Assembly (NCBI GenBank): GCA_047629415.1
Contig: JBLHWZ010000216.1
Span: 1 to 9,633, forward strand
DNA: 9,633 nt
DNA from: CBDUJZ01 sp047629415
GTDB lineage: Bacteria; Myxococcota_A; Bradymonadia; REDH01
Direction: 5' to 3'
Positions 1-7,333 of this stretch are shown one piece after another. A model generated the notes under the pieces. That model was not told the DNA's origin. It saw only the letters and a list, made by a program, of their open reading frames with translations, and searched no databases. The position numbers and the translations under genes were made by a program. How positions within the stretch are numbered: position 1 is the stretch's first letter; each line of letters begins with the position of its first letter.

Positions 1-1691
1 AGATCAACCTCTCCACCTCGGATCCGAAGGAGCGACAGCTCCTCAACGTGGTCGAAGAAATGGCCATCGCAAGCGGCGTTCCCGTCCCCTCGATCTATGT
101 TCTGGACAGCGAGAAGGGCATCAACACGTTCTCCGCCGGCCACGACATTGGCGATGCCGCGATCGGTGTGACTCGGGGATGTCTTCACGTGCTGAACCGT
201 GACGAACTGCAGGCCATGGTGGCACATGAGTTCAGTCACGTTCTCAACGGCGACATTCGACTAAACGTTCGCCTCATCGGCGTCCTCTTTGGGATCATGA
301 TGATCGGGAGCACGGGCCGCTGGATTTTTGAGAAGGGGATCTTCGTCGGGGCGGCCAGCAGGGGCAGACGCGGCTCTATCAACGGCGTCCCAATAATGAT
401 CGCCGGCGGCGGGCTCATTTGGCTTGTCGGCTCATTCGGACTCTTCACGGGACGATTGATCCAGCGCGCGATCACGCGCCAGCGCGCGTACCTCGCCGAC
501 GCATCTGCCGTGCAGTTCACGCGAAACCCAGACGGGCTCGTTGGCGCGCTGAAGAAGATTGGAGGCTATGCGAGCGGGGCGAAGGTCTTCGCAAGGGAGA
601 CCGCTGAAATGAGCCATATATTCTTCGGCGATGCGGTGAGTTCCGACCACTCCATGTTCTCCACCCATCCGACGCTAGTTGAACGAATTCGTCGTCTCGA
701 ACCGTCATTTGCGGGCGTTTTCGAGACCGTGCATGCGCCCAACTCCCTTCACACGCGAGAGGCGGTCGTGGAACCGAGCCATATTACTGCGGTGATGCCG
801 ATGGCTGCTGGCATGTCCATGGCCGTGGCGCCCCTTCTTACCCAAGTGATGAGCATCGACCCCAAGAAGTTTGTCGCAGACCTGGGCACCATCAGCCCTG
901 AGCACCTCGCGTTTTCCCAGAACCTCTTGGCTACGATTCCAGAGGACCTCCGCGAAGCCGCCCGCTCGACCCTCGGCGGCGTGGCGCTCGTTTACGCGCT
1001 GATGATGGAAGGCGACTGCACCACTGAGGCAGAGTTCGCTGCGCTCAAAGAGCTCACGCACGAGCGGATCTTCGCAGAGACTGAGCGGCTCCTCCCCCTG
1101 ACCCGCGCGCTCGACCCATTGGCCCGACTCCCGTTGATCGAGCTTACCATCGGCAGCCTGAGAGGGCTCTCACCCGACCAATACGCGACGTTCCGCCGTG
1201 AGCTAGGTGCAATAGCCGCGGCAGATAATCGACTCAGTATCTTCGAGTTTGCTGTGCAAAAGTCGGTCGTCCACTGGTTGGATAGCGCTTTCGGATTACG
1301 GACGGTTCGCCCGGTTCAGTACTACGCTCCTCGCGCACTCAAGACCGAGATCTCTACTGTTCTCTCCGCGCTCGCGTACGCCAGCGCTCGTGAAGAGCGA
1401 GATGCCGCTATGGCGTTCCAACTCGGCGCAAGTCAGATGCGCCTCATGGAGCCAGGAGAACTCGTTCAGCTGACCTCCGAAGAGTTCGGATTCGACAAGC
1501 TAGATGGCGTGCTCGATCGTCTCGACGCCGCGTCACCTGCGGTGAAAAAACAGGTCCTTACGGCGTGCGCACATGTCGTCTTGTGCGACGGTCAGATCGA
1601 TCCCGCCGAGAGCGAGCTACTTCGCGTCGTTGCCGATGCGATGGGCTGCCCTGCCCCCCCGATGATCCCTACGGCAGCAATGGCCGCGTGA
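1..1691 (+). CDS. M48 family (HtpX-like) membrane metallopeptidase, 5' partial
   Basis: Zinc-dependent membrane peptidase family related to HtpX, which acts in membrane protein quality control. The reading frame is open from base 3, and the residues before the GTG at 48 (ending ERQLLNVVEEMA) match the conserved family region upstream of the active site. The true start therefore lies outside the window and the GTG at 48 is internal. Seen: the INTFSAG block, the zinc motif HEFSH at nt 225-239, two hydrophobic segments (about nt 276-330 and 390-460), the family block LADASAVQFTRNP, and the STHPTLVERI motif near nt 660. The long C-terminal part ends in a helical domain with a CDGQIDPAE segment, as in large COG0501 proteins. 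Odd: the third zinc ligand, normally Glu in an R-E-[FY]-x-A-D motif, is Ala here (GCG at 486-488), so activity is doubtful. It converges on murF-alr with 7 bp between the stops. Family assignment is firm; substrate is unknown. Confidence 0.9.
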   Translation, partial: INLSTSDPKERQLLNVVEEMAIASGVPVPSIYVLDSEKGINTFSAGHDIGDAAIGVTRGCLHVLNRDELQAMVAHEFSHVLNGDIRLNVRLIGVLFGIMMIGSTGRWIFEKGIFVGAASRGRRGSINGVPIMIAGGGLIWLVGSFGLFTGRLIQRAITRQRAYLADASAVQFTRNPDGLVGALKKIGGYASGAKVFARETAEMSHIFFGDAVSSDHSMFSTHPTLVERIRRLEPSFAGVFETVHAPNSLHTREAVVEPSHITAVMPMAAGMSMAVAPLLTQVMSIDPKKFVADLGTISPEHLAFSQNLLATIPEDLREAARSTLGGVALVYALMMEGDCTTEAEFAALKELTHERIFAETERLLPLTRALDPLARLPLIELTIGSLRGLSPDQYATFRRELGAIAAADNRLSIFEFAVQKSVVHWLDSAFGLRTVRPVQYYAPRALKTEISTVLSALAYASAREERDAAMAFQLGASQMRLMEPGELVQLTSEEFGFDKLDGVLDRLDAASPAVKKQVLTACAHVVLCDGQIDPAESELLRVVADAMGCPAPPMIPTAAMAA

Positions 1692-1701
1692 GCACTGCTC
1701 A
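1689..1701. other. Convergent gene junction with 13-bp palindrome containing both stop codons
   Basis: The M48 gene ends with TGA at 1689-1691 and murF-alr ends on the other strand with TGA at 1701-1699. The seven bases between them complete a perfect inverted repeat, TGAGCA-C-TGCTCA. The outer three pairs are forced by the two stop codons, so only three pairs are informative. There is no room for a normal hairpin loop and no T-tract, so I do not call it a terminator. Transcripts from the two sides probably read into each other. Confidence 0.6.
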
Positions 1702-4080
1702 ACGCTGCGATCCGTAGATTCTTCGCACTCGCGCAGTTAGGCGAGTCAGAAGTTCATAGGGGATCGTGTCGGCGAGTTGCGATAGCTCAACGAGATTCGG
1801 CTCATCTACGCCCGGCCCGTAGATGACAACTTCATCGCCCGGCCGAACCTCACGTCTCACCGCCGAAACATCGACCATAGTGACGTCCATACAAACACGA
1901 CCAACGATCGGACACCGAGTACCATCGATCGTGACCCAACCTCGATTCGAGAGTGCACGTGGGTAGCCGTCACCGTAACCGATCGCGATGAGCGCAACAG
2001 GGAGCGCGACGTCGGTTTGGTAAGTCAGTCCATAGCCAATGAACGCGCCCTCCTCGACCGTCTTCACAGAAATCACACGAGTCACAAGACGAAGAACCGG
2101 GCGAGTCCCCGTCAGTTCGGCGATCTCCGGGCTGCCATAACCAAGCAGGCTGATCCCCGCACGCACCATCGAGTGCCTCGCCTCCGGAAACCGAGCAGCG
2201 GCGGCGCTATTGGCGGCGTGAACCCATTCGAACGCGTGGCCCGCGTCCTCTACCGCTTCGATTGCCTTCCGGAATTCGGCGAGCTGAGAGCGAGTATATG
2301 CGTCGTGTTCAGGCTCGTCCGCTGCCGCAAGGTGCGTCATAAGCGCGCGAATCCTCAGTCCGCCAGCGCGGGTGATCGCGGCCGCGAGTGCAGGGGCTCC
2401 GGCAGCACTAACACCCGCGCGGCCCATTCCGGTGTCGACCTTTAGGTGCACGTTGATTGGCGCTTCACGCTCGTGGTCGGCGACCGCAGCGAGTTGCGAG
2501 AGGTCCCCGATTTCGACGTCCAACGACGCGTGGGTGAGCTTCTCTGCGTCACTCGGCACTACGTTCTGAACCAGGATTGGCCCGGTAACTCCTGCCTCTC
2601 TTAGCTCGACCCCTTCGTCCGGGTACGCGACACAGAAAGCGCTGGCCCCCGCCCGTTCGAGCGCGACGCCAATACGGCGCGCGTTAAGGCCGTATCCAAA
2701 AGACTTCACAACACACATGACCGGAACCCCGGCCGTTCGCTGTACCGCTCGGAAATTGTCGACCACACCGTCCAAGTCGATATAGGCGCGGGCTGGCGAG
2801 AGCGCTCCATAGAGTTGGGGGGCGATGCGCTCGAGTCGTTGGGGACGGGCGCCTTTCAAAAGAACGCGATCGCCCGCGTTCGCCTCGGATGCCAGCAGCT
2901 TCCCGGCCTCTCGAACATCGGCGAGCGCATGCAGATTCGCGCTCGGCATACCGGCCGCGCGAGCGCCCTCGACGATTTCGGCGCCCCCCGGCCCGACACC
3001 TATCAGGACGTTGACGCCTAGCTCGACGACCCGTTCCCCGACAGCGAAATTGGCCTCCTGACGACCCGCTCCTTGTTGAGCCATACCGCCAAGCACTGCG
3101 AACCGACAGCCGTCGCTCCCATCCCGTACCAGGGCGGCGAGCGCAGACGCCGTGCTGCCGGGATCAGATGTGTAGGCGTCGTTGATGACCACGACTCCCC
3201 GTGGAGTCTCGCTGATCTCCAGCCGCATCGGTGCAGGCGTCCATGAGCTGAGACCGCGACGAGCGAGGGTGGAATCTGCCCCGAGCAATGCGCAGACGCG
3301 AAGGGCCAGCGCGGCGTCGACCCCAAGGACTCCCGAGAATGACGGCCATGCCGCATCCGGCACGAGTTCAAGACCAACTCCTCGGCGCTTCAGTGCCGAG
3401 ATCGCCAGAGCGTCGTGCTCCGGTACCACGCACCACCCCTGCATTTCGGCAAAGAGTGCCGACTTCTCCTCGGCAGTTTGCTCCAGCGAGCCCAGACCCT
3501 CAATGTGGGCCTCAGAGACGTTTACGAAGATGCCGAAGTCCGGGCGAACCATCGCTGCCAGACGCCGCATCTCCCCGGGTAGGGAGATACCACATTCTAC
3601 GAGTGCGACACTGGCCTGCGGATCAATTGAGAGCAGCGAGAGCGCGACTCCCACTTGAGAGTTGTAACTCATAGGGCTCGCCCAGACGCGCGTCGAACCC
3701 GCAAGCCCTGCTGCGATCATGTCCTTGACGGTCGTCTTCCCATTGGAGCCGGTTATCGCGACGACTCTTCCGCCAAACGCGCGGCGCTCCGCGGTCGCGA
3801 GCATCTGCAATGCCGCCAATGCGTCCGGGACGACAATCAGTGCGGCTCCCTCCGCAGGCTCGACATGACGCTCGGTTACGACGATTGACGCACCGGCCTC
3901 GAATGCGTCTCGGACAAACTCGCCCGCATCGAAGTGTTCCCCGCACAGCGCGACAAATACATCTCCTCGGCGTACCGCCCCACGAGTATCCGTCACGACC
4001 CGCTCCCCGACAGCATCTCCGCTGCCGTAGAGCTGCCCCCCGCAGGTCGCGGCGAGCTCCGTGGCCGCTTGGCTACGCAC
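1699..4080 (-). CDS. murF-alr: Bifunctional MurF ligase / alanine racemase fusion
   Basis: Cytoplasmic peptidoglycan precursor enzyme, 793 aa. Residues 1-428 are MurF, which joins D-Ala-D-Ala to UDP-MurNAc-tripeptide using ATP: N-terminal TDTR and GDVFVAL motifs, P-loop GSNGKTT at 111-117, probable carbamylated Lys206 in AEEKSALF, NDAYTSDP at 300-307, and LLKGAR near 407-412. Residues 430-793 are alanine racemase (L-Ala to D-Ala, PLP-dependent): PLP lysine K459 in VVKSFGYG, MTHLAAADE at 581-589, catalytic Tyr683 in IGYG, GYGDGYPR at 701-708, and VCMD at 729-732. Both halves are full length with almost no linker. KSFGYG in place of the usual KADAYG resembles fused Bacteroidota enzymes, as far as I recall. 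The start is GTG at 4080, because an in-frame TGA (the kdd stop) lies 18 nt upstream with no other start codon between. No well-spaced Shine-Dalgarno is seen, so translation is probably coupled to kdd. Confidence 0.95.
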   Translation of the reverse strand: MRSQAATELAATCGGQLYGSGDAVGERVVTDTRGAVRRGDVFVALCGEHFDAGEFVRDAFEAGASIVVTERHVEPAEGAALIVVPDALAALQMLATAERRAFGGRVVAITGSNGKTTVKDMIAAGLAGSTRVWASPMSYNSQVGVALSLLSIDPQASVALVECGISLPGEMRRLAAMVRPDFGIFVNVSEAHIEGLGSLEQTAEEKSALFAEMQGWCVVPEHDALAISALKRRGVGLELVPDAAWPSFSGVLGVDAALALRVCALLGADSTLARRGLSSWTPAPMRLEISETPRGVVVINDAYTSDPGSTASALAALVRDGSDGCRFAVLGGMAQQGAGRQEANFAVGERVVELGVNVLIGVGPGGAEIVEGARAAGMPSANLHALADVREAGKLLASEANAGDRVLLKGARPQRLERIAPQLYGALSPARAYIDLDGVVDNFRAVQRTAGVPVMCVVKSFGYGLNARRIGVALERAGASAFCVAYPDEGVELREAGVTGPILVQNVVPSDAEKLTHASLDVEIGDLSQLAAVADHEREAPINVHLKVDTGMGRAGVSAAGAPALAAAITRAGGLRIRALMTHLAAADEPEHDAYTRSQLAEFRKAIEAVEDAGHAFEWVHAANSAAAARFPEARHSMVRAGISLLGYGSPEIAELTGTRPVLRLVTRVISVKTVEEGAFIGYGLTYQTDVALPVALIAIGYGDGYPRALSNRGWVTIDGTRCPIVGRVCMDVTMVDVSAVRREVRPGDEVVIYGPGVDEPNLVELSQLADTIPYELLTRLTARVRRIYGSQR

Positions 4081-4102
4081 CTCTTGGAACCAATGGCATC
4101 AT
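4073..4102 (-). other. Possible 9-codon mini-ORF bridging kdd and murF-alr
   Basis: An ATG at 4102-4100 overlaps the kdd stop TGA (4101-4099) as ATGA, the same geometry as the real gene junctions upstream. It opens a nine-codon frame, MMPLVPRGA, ending at TAG 4075-4073, five bases past the first base of the murF GTG start (4080). A ribosome finishing kdd could restart here, stop just inside murF and back up to the GTG. That would explain why murF lacks a well-placed Shine-Dalgarno. This is inference from geometry. The peptide itself need have no function, and the arrangement may be chance. Confidence 0.3.
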
Positions 4103-5133
4103 CCCAACACGCTCTCGAATACCTGACGAACAAACTTGTGCTTGCGAATGAGAGCCAGGGTCAAGTCCGCGTGCCCGGGCGCGTAACCGTTGCCGATAAT
4201 CAGCGTGGGGTCTTTTCCAACGCCTTCCGCGCCAAGCGCTGCGCGCGCGAAGCTCGTCGCCATATTGAAGAAGTAGACCGTCCCGCTGTCTTTTGCGCAG
4301 AGGATTGACGAGAGCTCGGTCTCGGCAACGTTGGCTGTGTTGATGACAAGGTCGGCCTCTCCTCCGAGGAGCTCGGTGACAACGGCCATCGTCTCAAGAG
4401 GGTCCTTCGCGTTGCAGGTACCGCAAGCGTCGATCAGACCAGCCTCCTTCGCTCCGGTGAGGTGGGTGTCTCGTAAGTCGACTCCCACAATTTTCCCGGT
4501 GTCACCCATCGACTCTCGGGCCTGAGCCATACAGAGGATACCGCTCTTCCCTGCTCCGATCACCGCAATCTTCATTCCTGGTTTGACCAGACGAGCCACC
4601 TGCGCGGGGGCGCCACATACGTCCAGCGAAGCGAGCGCTAATCGCTCGTCCATGTCCTCCGGGATCCGAGTGATCGGTGCGGAGGGGGGAAGGATCGCGT
4701 GGCCGTCGATCTCAACCTGGTCTGCATGCATGTGGACAGCGCGAACGCGGCCGATGTGCAGTGGGGTGAGGGTCAAAGACACGAGCGTAGCAATGCGGTC
4801 CCCCTCCTTCACTTCCGGATGCGTGTTGTAGCCGCTGCCTCGAGAAACGACGGTCCCAAGGAGCATCCCGCCACTGCCCGTGACAGGATTTTGCATCTTG
4901 CCTCGCTCCGCCACGATGCCCGTAATCCGCTGCGCGACGCGGTCGGCATCTTCCCCAACTTCTACAACGATCTGGGCAAACGAGGCAGAGTCGATGTTCA
5001 GAGTATCGACCGCGATGTGAATCTCATTCGCCTCTGAGGGGAGGGAAGGATCCAGGCGCTGTGCCGCCTGCGGCAGTGAACCTTGTGGCGAAACGACTCG
5101 GTGTGAACCGTACTTGCAAAGGAGTTTCTTCAT
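4099..5133 (-). CDS. kdd: L-erythro-3,5-diaminohexanoate dehydrogenase
   Basis: NAD-dependent oxidative deamination of L-erythro-3,5-diaminohexanoate to 5-amino-3-oxohexanoate and ammonium, a step of lysine fermentation after the lysine and beta-lysine aminomutases. The 344-aa protein is the normal family length. Conserved Kdd blocks: KYGSHRVVSPQG at 7-18, TLNIDSASFAQI at 44-55, IVAERGKMQNPVTGSGGM at 73-90, ATLVSLTLTPL at 115-125, ALASLDVCGAPAQVARLVKP at 166-185, and FFNMATSFARAALGAEGVGK at 288-307. The nucleotide-binding turn is GAGKSG at 193-198, followed by an acidic residue (D219) at the end of the next strand, which fits NAD. The start is ATG 5133-5131, chosen because it opens the conserved N-terminus, overlaps the preceding stop as ATGA and has a GGAGG nine bases upstream. 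An in-frame GTG at 5403 only adds sequence overlapping the UDG gene. Odd: no other lysine-fermentation gene is in view. Confidence 0.9.
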   Translation of the reverse strand: MKKLLCKYGSHRVVSPQGSLPQAAQRLDPSLPSEANEIHIAVDTLNIDSASFAQIVVEVGEDADRVAQRITGIVAERGKMQNPVTGSGGMLLGTVVSRGSGYNTHPEVKEGDRIATLVSLTLTPLHIGRVRAVHMHADQVEIDGHAILPPSAPITRIPEDMDERLALASLDVCGAPAQVARLVKPGMKIAVIGAGKSGILCMAQARESMGDTGKIVGVDLRDTHLTGAKEAGLIDACGTCNAKDPLETMAVVTELLGGEADLVINTANVAETELSSILCAKDSGTVYFFNMATSFARAALGAEGVGKDPTLIIGNGYAPGHADLTLALIRKHKFVRQVFESVLG

Positions 5134-6146
5134 CGCTTGTTGCCTCCGGGCCGGTTGAGCCCGAGTCGCTTCATGACCAGTTGTAGATCTGCCCAAGCCT
5201 CCGCTTTCGCCTGCTCTTGTCTCAGCAGGTAGGCAGGGTGCAGTGTGAGCATCATTGGGACTCCCTGGTACGACGTCCAGGTCCCTCGCTCTCGGATGAT
5301 TCCGACGTTTCGATCCAACAAGGTGCTCGCCGCGACTCTGCCGAGACAGACAATCGCCTCGGGCGACACGGCCGCGATCTGCTTGTCCAGGAAGGGTCGG
5401 CACTCAGCGACTTCCGCCGCGACTGGGTCCCGATTTCCGGGCGGGCGGCATTTCACGACGTTCGCAATATAGACGTCGCTGCGACTGAGCCCCATGGCGC
5501 CGATCATCTTCGTCAGTAGCTGTCCGGCGCGTCCCACAAACGGCTCGCCTTGGCGATCCTCATCCGCCCCCGGTCCCTCCCCAACGAACATGAGTCGGGC
5601 CGTGGGTGAACCCACGCCGAAAACGATGTTGGTGCGGCGGGCGCAGAGACCGCACCGCTCACAATCGCCGATCTCATTTCGAATCGAGAGGAGCGCGGGC
5701 GAGCCGACTCCTTTGGGGGCCACGGCATCGCGCTGAGGCACCCACGGAGGACTGTCCGCAGAGTTCGTGCGCTCGGGGGTACTCCGCGGCCTAGCAGCGA
5801 GCGGATCCGGAGAGCCCGATCCTGGAGCTCCTGGGCGAGCTTCGAGCACCTGTCTTCGACCGCCAACGGGCTCAGCCTCGGGCTCGCTTGGCTTCGAGGC
5901 TGATGGCCCAGCGGGTGGCCCAGCGGGTGGCCGGGCTGCACTCGTTTCCATCGGTGGAGAGCTCGCCGGAGCCGCGGACTCTTCGCTCGGGTCCTCAGCC
6001 ACTCGGACTAACGCTCCCTCCGCAAACTCCAAAAGGCTCGCCGCGACCTGCGGATCGCAGGAGCGCCGGCCCTCGGCCGACTGCGCGCGCAGGGTGGATG
6101 CGAGCGAGCCCAATACCTGCTGCAATTGCTCAGACCTCTCACTCAT
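5130..6146 (-). CDS. Family 4 (Fe-S) uracil-DNA glycosylase with long N-terminal extension
   Basis: Base-excision repair enzyme that removes uracil from DNA. Residues 155-330 form the catalytic domain: cluster cysteines C162 and C165 (CERCGLC), motif A GEGPGADED at 189-197, PFVGRAGQLL at 202-211, KCRPPGNR at 232-239 with C233, C249 in ECRPFL, and motif B HPAYLLR at 303-309. The four cysteines fit the [4Fe-4S] site of thermophile-type family 4 UDG. Ahead of this lies about 150 aa not in minimal enzymes of about 200 aa. It has a short helical start (1-50) and then a Pro/Ala/Ser/Gly-rich, probably disordered stretch (55-150) with PAGP repeats. Such extensions occur in high-GC bacteria; their role is unknown to me. 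The ATG at 6146 overlaps the coaBC stop (ATGA), with GGAG five bases upstream. The stop overlaps the kdd start. Confidence 0.93.
   Translation of the reverse strand: MSERSEQLQQVLGSLASTLRAQSAEGRRSCDPQVAASLLEFAEGALVRVAEDPSEESAAPASSPPMETSAARPPAGPPAGPSASKPSEPEAEPVGGRRQVLEARPGAPGSGSPDPLAARPRSTPERTNSADSPPWVPQRDAVAPKGVGSPALLSIRNEIGDCERCGLCARRTNIVFGVGSPTARLMFVGEGPGADEDRQGEPFVGRAGQLLTKMIGAMGLSRSDVYIANVVKCRPPGNRDPVAAEVAECRPFLDKQIAAVSPEAIVCLGRVAASTLLDRNVGIIRERGTWTSYQGVPMMLTLHPAYLLRQEQAKAEAWADLQLVMKRLGLNRPGGNKR
5143..5147 (-). promoter_or_regulatory. Shine-Dalgarno site of kdd
   Basis: GGAGG on the minus strand, nine bases before the ATG at 5133. It lies inside the last codons of the uracil-DNA glycosylase gene. 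It decides the kdd start against the longer GTG-initiated frame from 5403. Confidence 0.75.
5904..5927. repeat. 12-bp tandem repeat in the UDG linker
   Basis: Two perfect copies of TGGCCCAGCGGG lie head to tail, with a degraded third copy beginning at 5928. Read on the minus strand in the UDG frame they encode PAGP-PAGP. The unit keeps the reading frame. It is probably a slippage product in a disordered linker and could vary in copy number between strains. Confidence 0.8.
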
Positions 6147-7333
6147 CGCTTCTCCAGACGGTTAGCGACCCAGTCGATGATATGGTCGCCAATGACTCGC
6201 TTGGGCGCCGGCCCAAATGGCTTCTCTTCGGTGGCGGTGATGAGCGTCACAGCGTTACCGTCCGTACCGAACCCGCCGACGCTGACGTCGTTCGCCACGA
6301 TAGCATCGAGGTTCTTGGAGGCGAGCTTCTCCCTGGCGTTCCCGAGCACATCCTGAGTTTCGGCGGCAAAACCGATCACGACTCGAGGCCTGTGACCGGA
6401 GCCAGAAACCTCTCGCAAGATGTCCGTTGTCCTCACCAAGGTTGGCTGCCAGTCTCCGTCGCGCTTCTTACGTTTCTCCGAGTCCCGCTCACCGGGGGTC
6501 CAGTCGGCAACCGCGGCGGCCATGATGAGCACATCGCCTCCCGCGGCCTGAACCGCTGCGCACATCTCGGCAGCCGTCGTGACCGACCGACGGCGGACAC
6601 CCGGAGGGATGTCCAGCGAGCTTGGACCACTGATCAGAATAACGTCGGCCCCTTCGGCGAACGCAGCCGCGGCGATCGCGTAGCCCATTTTTCCGGACGA
6701 AGGATTCGAAAGAAAACGGACCGGGTCGAAGTGCTCGCGGGTCGGACCGGCGGAGACAGTCACCTTCACACCGGCCAATCGCTGCGGCGTGAGCGCCCGC
6801 TCCACCTCGGCAATGAGGACTAGCGGGTCCGGCAAACGACCGGCCCCTACTTCCTTACAAGCGAGCTCGCCGACGTCAGGTATCACGACCATCGCTCCGC
6901 GCGAGCGCAATACCTCAAGGTTCTCCTGCGTGGCCGATGCACGCAGCATTTGCGTGTTCATCGAAGGAGCCAAAACCAAGGGAGCCATCGTCGCTAAGAC
7001 CACGGTGGTGAGGAGGTCGTCCGCCATCCCGGCCCGAATCCGTGCGATCAGGTTGGCCGTAGCCGGCGCGACGAGAACCACATCCGCCCAGCGTGCCGTC
7101 TCGATGTGACCGATTTCGTACTCGGACGCGGGGTCCAGCAGGCTACGCCCCACCCTGTTCTCAGACACGACCTGCAGGGCCAATTGAGAGACGAAGCTGG
7201 CGCCTCCTTCCGTCAGAACCACACGCACCAACGCACCCTGCTCGCGCAGAGCCCGTACGAGAGTGGGCGCCTTGTAGGCGGCGATTCCACCACCAACTCC
7301 GAGCACGATGCGCTTGCCTGCGAGTCTCGTCAC
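6143..7333 (-). CDS. coaBC: Bifunctional phosphopantothenoylcysteine synthetase/decarboxylase CoaBC
   Basis: Makes 4'-phosphopantetheine for coenzyme A: CoaB joins cysteine to 4'-phosphopantothenate and CoaC decarboxylates the product with FMN. Length is 396 aa, normal for the fused bacterial enzyme. CoaC half (about 1-180): GVGGGIAAYK at 12-21, His76 in IGHIETARWAD, VLVAPATAN at 86-94, PSMNTQM at 123-129 (the usual PAMN motif with Ser for Ala), and catalytic Cys159 in ELACKEVGAGR. CoaB half (about 188-396): AGPTREHFDPVRFLSN with Asn210, SSGKMG at 212-217, AAAVADWTP at 272-280, a Lys cluster near 287-290 where the catalytic lysine falls, and VIGFAAET at 319-326. The GTG at 7333 overlaps the Nudix stop as GTGA, with a short AGG five bases upstream. 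Its position beside a CoA-cleaving Nudix enzyme suggests joint control of CoA levels. Confidence 0.96.
   Translation of the reverse strand: MTRLAGKRIVLGVGGGIAAYKAPTLVRALREQGALVRVVLTEGGASFVSQLALQVVSENRVGRSLLDPASEYEIGHIETARWADVVLVAPATANLIARIRAGMADDLLTTVVLATMAPLVLAPSMNTQMLRASATQENLEVLRSRGAMVVIPDVGELACKEVGAGRLPDPLVLIAEVERALTPQRLAGVKVTVSAGPTREHFDPVRFLSNPSSGKMGYAIAAAAFAEGADVILISGPSSLDIPPGVRRRSVTTAAEMCAAVQAAGGDVLIMAAAVADWTPGERDSEKRKKRDGDWQPTLVRTTDILREVSGSGHRPRVVIGFAAETQDVLGNAREKLASKNLDAIVANDVSVGGFGTDGNAVTLITATEEKPFGPAPKRVIGDHIIDWVANRLEKR
6152..6155 (-). promoter_or_regulatory. Shine-Dalgarno site of the UDG gene
   Basis: GGAG on the minus strand, five bases before the ATG at 6146, within a GGAGAAGCG string that also encodes the last residues of CoaBC (LEKR). 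The same GGAGAAGCG string recurs at the end of the PPC-domain gene, ahead of the Nudix start. Confidence 0.65.

Noticed and set aside
2750..2810. Possibility that murF and alr are two genes joined by a sequencing error
   Set aside because: The frame passes without interruption from the LLKGAR end of MurF into the AYIDLDGV start of Alr, and such a fusion is a known protein form.
4082..4093. LVPRG within the mini-ORF peptide resembles a thrombin cleavage motif
   Set aside because: A five-residue match in a bacterial genome is coincidence with no biological context.
5134..5403. A 90-residue N-terminal extension of the 3,5-diaminohexanoate dehydrogenase from a GTG at 5403
   Set aside because: It lies fully inside the uracil-DNA glycosylase gene in another frame and has shadow-type Arg/Gly/Ala composition. 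The ATG at 5133 has a good GGAGG and opens the conserved family N-terminus.
5888..6823. A 311-residue open frame on the plus strand
   Set aside because: It runs antisense across the UDG N-terminus and coaBC, which have clear family motifs. Its translation shows no recognisable domain.
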